Source: Diphasiastrum complanatum (lineage: Eukaryota > Streptophyta > Lycopodiopsida > Lycopodiales > Lycopodiaceae). From it: a stretch of 64,000 nucleotides of DNA. The notes below the pieces were generated by a model. The model ran no database searches, had not been told where the DNA came from, and saw only the letters and a list, made by a program, of their open reading frames with translations. The stretch lies in NCBI GenBank assembly GCA_029204225.1, contig CM055102.1:43214744-43278743 (forward strand), read 5' to 3'. This document shows, piece after piece, positions 56,801 through 64,000 of the stretch (position 1 is the first letter of the stretch; every line of letters begins with the position of its first letter). A program made the translations under genes and the position numbers.

Positions 56801-57253
56801 TGTCAATAAATCACTTGCAACTTTACATCGGTTTTACGTAAGTGAACTTTATCTACACTTTTCCTGTGCTACTGCCAATGTATTTTTTTTAATTCAAAGT
56901 TGTTAAGGCCGGTGAAATAAGCCCATGCCATACGTCCTAGGTCTAGTTTGGCCCTAATGAGGACATCAGCTTTTTCAAACGAGGGGAGGATGTTGTAAAG
57001 CTGACTCAGGTGCACCCAGCATGCCCTGTAAGACTCTAAGGGGTGACACACCCTAAGGTCCCAGAGCAAGTTAGAACGTCAAGAACTGAGCCTCCGACCT
57101 GTAGTGAGCCAGTCAAGTAGTCACAAGGGAGGCCTCAGTCAGCGCTTTGGAGAGGCTTTGAATATATTTGCTTAGGCCCTCCTCCTTCTGCTAAAGCTTG
57201 GCAATCTCCTGGTGCCCTGCTTGTTTGTGTTGCTGAGCCAGAATCAGCTCTTG
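56801..57253 (-). pseudogene. Decayed extension of the additional gypsy ORF and junction
   Basis: In frame beyond the TAG at 57254 the sequence continues QELILAQQHKQAGHQEIAKL, stop, QKEEGLSKYIQSLSKALTEASLVTT, keeping coiled-coil-like composition to about 57110. Another frame (57069-56869) reads WDLRVCHPLESYRACWVHLSQLYN. The stops are of the CAG-to-TAG kind. The ORF at 57254-58912 may thus have been longer originally. Confidence 0.5.
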
Positions 57254-58912
57254 CTACAGCTCGGTGAGGTCTGCTCGCAACTGTGTATTACTCGTTGCCA
57301 AATGTAGTACCCTGCTTTCCAGAATAGCTTTGGCTGCTACCGCATCCAGGATGTATTTTCCTAGAGTTTGGTACGTCGTTGTTAGATCCGTGGGAGCAGC
57401 CGCTACACTGGCACTGGCAGGGGCTTGTGTTGTATCGGCCTCGACGACTTGTGGAATTCCATCGTCATTGTCTTCGATCAGGTTTTCATTTGTCCTGATG
57501 CCATCTGGGACGGTAGGGTCAGCCCGATCTAGTGATGATACAAAAATTGTTTGTACAAATGCGTCATCAGACAGCAGTTGGCTGCCCTCGGCAACCTTTG
57601 TTGGCGAAGTGGGTGGGGTGTGAGAAACAACTGTGAAAATAGGGGTGAGGACGGTTTGTCCGAACGAGAGGATGGGAGGAATAGTGGGGAACTGAAGGGT
57701 GGTGTGGAGTATGGAAGAAGGTGAGGATGGAGCAAAAAGTGTATGGCATGGGGGTGAAAAATTGATAACTTGCATCCATGCCAGAGTGTCGGGGGACAGT
57801 TCTAAATCACAAGGATTGAATGTGAGAGGAGCAACGGTGGTGGCAGGAGTGATGGAGGATGCGATGGTGATGGATGGAGTAGTGGACACTGGAAGAGAAG
57901 TAGGAGTGGTATCAACAGAAGAAATGCGGATGGAGACAGAAACAGATGTAGATGGAACAGGAAGAGAGGTAGCGACCACAGAAATCGGAGTGGGGGGTTG
58001 CACGGAGGAAGAAGTGGCGGTGGTTGATGGAGTAGTTAGTGCGGCAGTGGAGACACGTCTTCACGTAGCAAGTGGAGATGTGGATGTAGAGGCAGTGCCA
58101 CGCATTTGTTTTCTGGCCGTTGTGTTAATAACTGTAGGTTGGGAGGAGGTAGATGCTTGAGATGGCGGATAAAGGTTAGTATGTGGTACAAGAGTAGACA
58201 GGAATGAGCGTTGGAAGCCGCATCCTTTCGTCTTGAGAAGTGCGCAGGCAAAGTTACACAACAGGGGGGCTGCTGCGATTCGCTCACAGTTGTTGGGTTT
58301 GATGGAGTTTGTTAGTTCTCGAATAAGGAAGTTATGCCAGTCATATGGCACAACGGAGGGGTTGGGAAATTTCAGAAAGGATTCCACTATCTGACTCAAC
58401 AGCGTAGACTGGATTCTGTCCTTGCAAAAAGTTGAAATAACCAGAAAGTTATTCAACAGATGTGCAGCCGCTTGAATGATGGGTTCCGTGATAGCTTCTA
58501 TCAGGTAACCATTGTTAGTCTGGATGGGGATTTCTGTTGTGGTTTGGGTGACAAATGGTTTGATCAGAGCTGTGGCGTGGCGAGGGGAGATGGGTTGATA
58601 ACCGGACATAATGCCAACGGTGACCATCGAGTCGCCGTTAATCCTGACCTTGTACATGATACCTTGATACAGGAAGTGGAAACGAGCCTTGTCCTTGTCC
58701 CAGGTGGCGTAAGCGTGAAGGGCGAGGCCCATGTTAATCTTAGAATGGAAAAGCGCAGGGTAAAAACCCATTGCTTCAAGGAGTGGGCCAACTGTCTGTA
58801 GCCATGGTTGGATCAGAGTGTTAGAGGGTAGAGGCCAAATCTGCATGGCCTCGAGGATGTCATGCTGGATCACCCGTTTGGCCCCAGAGTCTTCAGAGGA
58901 TGAGGAGGCCAT
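57254..58912 (-). pseudogene. Additional ORF downstream of gypsy integrase, unknown function
   Basis: From MASSSSEDSGAKRVIQHDIL at 58912 the frame runs about 552 codons with one in-frame TGA at 58061-58063. Residues 1-240 look like a folded, mostly helical domain (PLLEAMGFYPALFHSKINMGLALHAYA; DSMVTVGIMSGYQPI; FLKFPNPSVVPYDWHNFLIREL). Residues about 255-480 are Ser/Thr/Pro-rich low complexity. Residues about 520-552 (DAVAAKAILESRVLHLATSN) suggest a coiled coil. It follows integrase on the same strand with the start about 150 bp beyond the last integrase motif. It is neither gag, pol nor a recognised envelope. Some plant Tat-group elements carry extra ORFs, which is the nearest known parallel. 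Upstream in-frame sequence (MPPRNVLTS..., strongly hydrophobic, Phe-rich) is probably untranslated or integrase overlap. Family not recognised. Confidence 0.6.
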
Positions 58913-59700
58913 GTTAGCAAGGATGATTAGTGGTCGAAAAAGTCGAAAAAGTAGAAAAAATGATGGAAAATGGAAAAAGATGTGGAAACAGTAGAAAACT
59001 GAGAATAGTGAGTGTTGGATGACAATGATTGTAGGACTCGTTAAGACGTTGCGCGGTGGCAATCCTTAATGAAGGAACTGAATTTGGCATCATAGCATCC
59101 TGACCATATACCAATTGGAAGGGTGTTTGATCAGTGCTCCCTTTATATGCTGTCATGAATGCCCACAGTGCAGCATGCAACTTGTGTTCCCAATCTGATC
59201 TGCTAGCACTAATTGTTTTCGTGAGCCCGCTACACAGGATCTTATTGGATGATTTTGCTTGCCCATTACCTCGAGGATAATAAGGCGTACTGGTTCTATG
59301 GATCACGAAGAATTCCTCCAACAGGACCTTGATGGTCTCGTTGATGAAATGGCTTCCGCGATCACTGACTAGTTCCACCGGGCATCCGAAACCCACAATG
59401 ATATTCTCATAAAGGAACTTAGCAGTGGTCCTAGCATCAGCTACTCTTACTGCCTTGGCTTCGACCCATTTGGTGAGGTAGTCTGTGGCTACGATTATGT
59501 ATCGAGCCTGGGAACTCCTTGCTGTAGGGTGAATTGGACCGATATAATCCAATCCCCATTTTTTGAATGGTGCTTGGGCTAAGACTGGATGCAGTAGATC
59601 ATAATTCAATCTCGTTGGTCTCCTTGACCTTTGGCACACATCACACTTTTTCAAGTATTCCTCCATATCTTTATGAATCGTTGGCCACCAAATCCTGATT
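58913..59700 (-). pseudogene. Ty3/gypsy integrase, catalytic Glu replaced by Lys
   Basis: A 250-codon frame from MEEYLKKCDVCQRSRRPT (the CxxC half of the zinc-binding domain) through FKKWGLDYIGPI (first Asp), RYIIVATDYLTKWVEAKAV, PVELVSDRGSHFINETI (second Asp) to YYPRGNGQAKSSNKILCSGL. Here the conserved GQAE is GQAK, so the third catalytic residue is lost. The wording (LDYIGPI, IVATDYLTKW) is typical of the Tat/Athila group. The end QTPFQLVYGQDAMMPNSVPSLRI is normal. After about 59080 the frame leaves integrase. Confidence 0.9.
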
Positions 59701-60835
59701 GCAGGATCTTGCGAACTGTAATGTCAGATGCAAAATGACCCCCACCCATGCCTTCATGTGAAAGCGAAATGATCTAGGTGGTCTCATGAGGAAGAGTACA
59801 CCGTTGAAGAATTCCATCATGACCTCTTCGATACAACTAGCTGGCAATCAGTTGATAAGGTCTAGCCTTCAAGATCAATTTTCGATATTCTGCCTTTGGT
59901 AGTGATTTGTCTGGTTGGCCACACATTAGATATTCAACAATGTCGGTAGCCCATTCTGGTACTGTGTCCACGTAAAATAAGGCAGCATTTGCTAACTCAT
60001 CGTCGAGTTGGGTGGCAATCTCCTTTCTCTTGATTTGTGACACATGATTTGCCATGTAGTGTTGTTTTCCCTTGCGAACTACTATCCGAAAATCAAATTC
60101 CAACAACAGAAGGAGCCATCTGGTGATTCTCCCGATGTTGCAAGTTTTATTAACGAGATATAGCAAGGGTTGATGGTCTGTATAAAAAGCAAAATGTGTG
60201 GCCATCAAATAGTGTCAAAACTTCTTAACCGCATAGATCATTGCCAGTGCCTCCCGCTCTGTGGTTGAATAGTTCATTTCGGAATCACTGAGCTGTTGGC
60301 TTGCAAACCGAATTGGAAAATCCTTTTTGTGTTCACCTGGCTGGATTAAGACTGCTCCAACTGCATACTTCGATGCGTCCGTATGCACATGAAACTCAAT
60401 GGACCAATTGGGTGGTCGTAAGACTGGTGCTGAGACCAATGCATCCTTAATCTTCTGGAAAGCCTTTAGAGCTTTCTCATTCCAATGTGGATCCGTTGTG
60501 AGCTTGTAAATTGGTCTGGCTAACTCCACAAAATCAAGAATGAAGATCCTATAATAGTTAGCATGACCCATGAAAATGTAGACCTTGCGGATCGTCCCCG
60601 GTGGTGGTAGATCAATAATGATCATGATCTTTGATAAATCTGTGGCGATCCCGTGTCTTGGCACTATATGGCCGAGTATCAAGCCATGTGTCACCCAGAA
60701 TTGACATTTTTCTAGATTCAGGGAGATCTGGTATTCGCGGCATTTTTGTAGCACCTTCTCGAAATTGGATAAGTGTTCTGAATCTGGTCCATGCACGTAC
60801 AGATCGTCCAAGAAAATTTCCAAAAAAATTTGCAA
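59701..60835 (-). pseudogene. Ty3/gypsy RT palm end and RNase H
   Basis: The frame at 60835-60215 starts in RT with IFLDDLYVHG (catalytic LDD), then FEKVLQKCREYQISLNLEKCQFW, LGHIVPRHGI and HANYYRIFI (thumb), VHTDASKYAVGAVL (first RNase H Asp) and STTEREALAMIYAVKKF. A TGA follows at about 60212, and RNase H continues ATHFAFYTDHQPLLYLV, GRITRWLLLLLEFDF and HYMANHVSQI to 59837. The TGA replaces an Arg position usually encoded here, consistent with CGA to TGA. Confidence 0.92.
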
Positions 60836-61594
60836 ATAATTTTTGAATGCCGCCTACATGACTCACTGGAAAGTGCTTGGGACATTGCAAAGTCCGAATG
60901 GCATCACTTTATAGGCATAAGTTCTCCATTCCGTGGCAAATGTTGTCTTGTGCTGGTCTTGGGGGGCTATTTTCACTTGGTTGTAGCAGTTGAAACCATC
61001 CAGAAAACTGTAGGCTTCGTTGCCAACTACTCTATCGAGGACACTTTCTGTAAATGGTAAAGGAAAATGGTCCTTTTTGGTGATTGCATTAAGCGCCTTC
61101 AGATTCACACAGATCCGCATTTTGCCATTCTTCTTGGGTACTATAACTATCGGCAATACCCATTCCGTGTGCTCGATTTCGTAAATGAAATCTGCATCCA
61201 TAAGCTTCTACAACTCTTGCTTGATCAGTTCTATATAATTCGGGTTGCAGCGGTAGTAACGACTTATCTTGGGGACTGCTCCATCTACCAAGGGTATGGT
61301 ATGTTGGACTATTGTTGGCGGAATGCCCTTTAGATCACTATAGCTCCAGGCAAAACAGTCTTTATATTCCACCACCAAGGATCGTAGTCTCTTGAACTGC
61401 GTGGGTGTTAACTGCTCTTCCACATGCACTATCCTTTCTTCTTCTCCTGGTTCCGCAAGATTCATCGGCTGTGTTCGTGCAGGTCCCTCGAAGACTTGTT
61501 CCACTGGTGCCTGACTTTGATCAGGTTCTCGTTGGGCTTGCGACATCATGATTACCACGTCGTCCAATGTATAATTTTTGAAAGTATCAGGCAT
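60836..61594 (-). pseudogene. Ty3/gypsy RT N-terminal half
   Basis: The frame at 61594-61208 holds QFKRLRSLVVEYKDCFAWSYSDLKGI and IPLVDGAVPKISRYYRCNPNYIELIKQEL, a stop, then KLMDADFIYEIEHTEWVLPIVIVPKKNGKMRICVNLKALN, SFLDGFNCYNQVKIAPQDQHKTTF and MPFGLCNVPSTFQ, then two stops before AAFKNYLQ and the FLDD frame. All standard RT blocks 1-4 are present in order. Confidence 0.92.
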
Positions 61595-62200
61595 CTCGTG
61601 AACTGGACCTCATCGAGATTCCTCTTTCAACATATTGATCTTGGCCCGACTGGTCATTTTTTTACTTTCTGTCACCTGTGTAGAAGATGACGCTGTATCT
61701 GAGTCCAACTTGATTGACTTCAAGGAATCCAACACCTTCTTTTTGCCCTTTTTTGTCATTTTGGTGGGTTCATCCTTGTTGTCTTTCTTCGGGACTATTG
61801 TGACATTCGCCTCATGGTTGCGAATATCAATGTCTACTAAAGCTATCGCCTCTTCGGGTAGGTCACTCCATCGGATCACCTGGTTATAGCTTTGCTTCAA
61901 CTGATTCTTCTTATTCGTAGGTGCCTTGGGTGGATCGATCCTTGAGACTTTCGCCATAGCAGACCTTTGTGGTGGTTGAGCTGGTACCTTCTTGGTTCCG
62001 TAACAATCTGGGTCCATGTGGTGTAGGACCTGTTCATCAGTCAGCTCAATCTCCTTATTATAAGTTAGAGCATGCTGCCAAGGAACTAGATCATCGTCCA
62101 CTGGGTTCTCAATAGGCTTTGCTGACAGCCATGCTACGTTTATCATATTCATCCCAACTTTGATTAGTGTGTCCATAGTGTAACATTTGGGTGAAGATGT
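61595..62200 (-). pseudogene. Gypsy protease-RT spacer, Lys-rich
   Basis: A 188-codon frame (62176-61610) with WLSAKPIENPVDDDLVPWQHALTYNKEI near its start and a charged, Lys-rich end (KKGKKKVLDSLKSIKLDSD). This type of spacer lies between protease and RT in large plant gypsy elements; no enzymatic motif. Confidence 0.7.
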
Positions 62201-62268
62201 ACTCGGTTCTGGATATGATTCAAATTGACATGTCTGGTAGTCAATAGTTGCTAATGCATCTGTCCATC

Positions 62269-62757
62269 TTACACATCCATCTCTGAATGATAGTGACCTC
62301 CCTTGGCTGGCCTTCGGTGATCAATCGTATGATCTGTCGTGGATGATCTGTCACGAGCTTTGGGTGCAATAGGTTTCATCGCCCATGTGGTTGGATCTAC
62401 CTTTACAGCCTGTTCTCTCTTCTCAAAGGTGAGTTTCCCTGTACCCCAGTTGTGTACTACTTGTGCAGTCCTCAACCATGGTCTTCCCAGTAAAACACGG
62501 TATGCAGATGGAGATTCAAGTATATCCATGAACACAAAAGTAATCACAAATTGCATGTCTGCTATCTTTATGGAAATATTGGCAACTACACCTTTTGGTT
62601 TCACACAAGATTGATCTGCTAGCTTGATGGCGAATCTTGCTAGCTTCAATCCTTGTAAACCCCATTTTTCGTACAAAGTAGTGGAGATCAGATTGACACC
62701 CGATCCTCCATCTACCACCTTCGGCTCGTCCTCGTATCTCTTGTGTTTGATTGGCAA
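62269..62757 (-). pseudogene. Ty3/gypsy aspartic protease
   Basis: A 162-codon frame: EPKVVDGGSGVNLISTTLYEKWGL, FAIKLADQSCVKPKGVVANISIKI, FVFMDILESPSAYRVLLGRPWLRTAQVVHNW, then KLTFEKREQAVKVDP. The active-site triad is D-G-G, a variant shared with the 56.5-kb fragment and common in this gypsy group. Its context is directly after gag and before the spacer and RT. Confidence 0.88.
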
Positions 62758-64000
62758 AGTGATGTTGTGCTCCTCACTTTCCCATGCTGCTCCGATGTGG
62801 AGGACATTACTTGTTTCATCATAGCCCGCACAATATATGGGCTCAGGGCTACTGGCTCCTCATCCGCTTTGGCCCATTCAGCTAGAAGGCTTTTCGCTTG
62901 TGGTGCAATCCGCAGTAGTTCTCCGAGTGGTAAATTAACATGGCTTGACAACAAAAGTGTGAGCCTTTCAATGCGTGGTTCCTCGAGCTCCACCATGTGA
63001 AAAGGTGGTTCATGTTGGTGCAACTGATCATTCTGATCAGTGCGTAGTGGTGAGCCCGCTTGCGATTCCCATTCGACACCGACTGGAGGTTTTGTGGGAT
63101 TGTCTCATTCTTGCTCTTTTTCCTCCTCTTGTGCTTTTTGTACCCAGTGTCTTATTTTCTGGTACTGTCTTCCCTCTTCTCTCACATTTGGATATGGCGT
63201 TGAAGTTGAGGGTTGGTCATCAGTGACCGATGGTGGTGGTGAGGGAGCCACTTCCTTCCTCTTCTGTGCTCACGTAACAGCTAACATAGGAGCGTGGTCT
63301 TGTCAACCTTTCGATGGCATCCCTGCTAGAACTGCTGGTTGCTGTATGTCAATGAGGTTAAGAGGTGCACTGGTTCCAGGATTAAATAGACAATTCTTGA
63401 AACAGTGTCCATAATTGCAATCTCGACAGGAGGTTGTATATTGTCCCTTGTAGGGACATTCTGCAATCCTGTGTCCTTCGTCGCATCCGTAGCAACTGTA
63501 ATTTCTTCCACCTTGACGTTGAGTTTGAGCTGCATAGGCTCAAACATATTTATTTATGGCAGGATCCATAAATGGTTCATTTGGTTCGTACCACTGCTGC
63601 TGCTCAGGTTGAGGTGGCATTTGCATCTCTTGTTTCGCTGCTGTCAGGTTTACATGGGCCACTTGTTGATTGGCTGGTCCTGGTGGAGCAGGTAAGGTCA
63701 TGCGTTGTGGTTGATTGGGTGCGTCGTACCTTGGTGTCGCGTTAGGTGCCCCTTGATGATAAGGATAGGAAGTCTGATAAGGACTTCTCTTCTGTTGAAC
63801 AACCCTGTGGTTAAACAGACAAAATGTCGTATCGTGCGATGTTGCATTGCACAGATGGCAGAATCTATGTGTCAGTCTCAGATTTTGCTTTAGGACTGAA
63901 CACTCGTTCACTGTATGGTTTTGCGTGCATACTGAACACCATACATTTTTTCATCAAGGATACTATAGCTGGTTTGTTTTCGGTTGATGTGGGGTTACTG
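62758..64000 (-). pseudogene. Ty3/gypsy gag nucleocapsid with three zinc knuckles, runs off the window
   Basis: The minus strand, entering at 64000, encodes three CX2CX3-4HX4C knuckles: CHLCNATSHDTTFC near 63860-63820, CYGCDEGHRIAEC near 63500-63462 and CRDCNYGHCFKNC near 63432-63393. A Pro/Gln-rich spacer separates the first from the other two, with an in-frame TGA at 63540-63542. Downstream, another frame (63023-62712) holds LTLLLSSHVNLPLGELLRI and a Ser-rich end leading to the protease. The capsid part lies beyond the window. Confidence 0.82.

Noticed and set aside
58913-59062. Hydrophobic N-terminal extension of the additional gypsy ORF as a signal peptide or envelope-like segment
   Set aside because: The Phe-rich stretch precedes the plausible start MASSSSEDS and overlaps the tail of integrase. 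No envelope features follow, so an env interpretation is not supported.

Overview
This window looks like nuclear DNA from a land plant with a large genome full of LTR retrotransposons. I recognise one host gene, an intron-containing member of the plant-specific DUF863 family, on the minus strand at 3459-8660. Almost everything else recognisable is decayed Ty1/copia and Ty3/gypsy sequence: frameshifted gag-pol fragments, LTRs, tRNA primer-binding sites, nested insertions and simple repeats. The sequence alone does not settle the species. The TE load, the old nested elements and the short introns would suit a fern or another large-genome plant, but that is only an impression.

Layout. 1-1250: antisense copia integrase relic, itself interrupted. 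1250-3450: unassigned DNA and the 3' flank of the gene. 3459-8660: DUF863 gene, three coding exons, about 1548 aa predicted. A good splice acceptor 67 bp upstream of the ATG implies an intron in the 5' UTR. A CpG-richer stretch at about 10.25-10.87 kb is the best candidate for the distal first exon and promoter. 11.3-13.3 kb: unassigned, with a 96-bp repeat. 13.3-16.2 kb: antisense copia element with gag, protease, integrase and RT remnants and an initiator-Met-type PBS. 16.2-20.45 kb: LTR pieces, including an 833-bp LTR with a G-box palindrome. 20.6-22.2 kb: a plus-strand integrase interrupted by the 3' end of an antisense copia. 22.2-27.3 kb: two LTR/PBS pairs facing each other across 4 kb with no recognisable pol. 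27.3-30.1 kb: plus-strand copia pol plus 3' LTR, a sibling of the 21-22 kb element. 30.1-33.5 kb: unassigned, with a fresh 158-bp tandem duplication and a long hairpin.

33.6-36.96 kb: plus-strand copia with intact zinc knuckle, protease motif and integrase triad, but with an unrelated 396-codon ORF where RT/RNase H should be, running to the polypurine tract. 38.2-40.6 kb: antisense copia with an integrase deletion. 41.8-44.4 kb: antisense copia deletion derivative whose RT frame runs into its own LTR. 48.4-51.4 kb: plus-strand copia chimera. 52.06-56.08 kb: a pair of long direct repeats around about 1 kb with a tRNA-Asp-like PBS, best read as a non-autonomous LTR element. 56.3-64 kb: an antisense Ty3/gypsy element resembling the Tat/Athila group, with three gag zinc knuckles, protease, RT, RNase H, integrase and then a large additional ORF downstream of integrase. 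It runs off the right edge.

Most of these elements cannot move by themselves. Many stops look like CAA/CAG or CGA codons changed to TAA/TAG/TGA, as expected from C-to-T decay of methylated DNA. The points most worth following are the non-pol ORFs carried by the elements at 35-36.5 kb and 57-59 kb, the repeated CACGTG palindrome in one LTR family, the hairpin at 33.2 kb and the short non-autonomous element at 52-56 kb.
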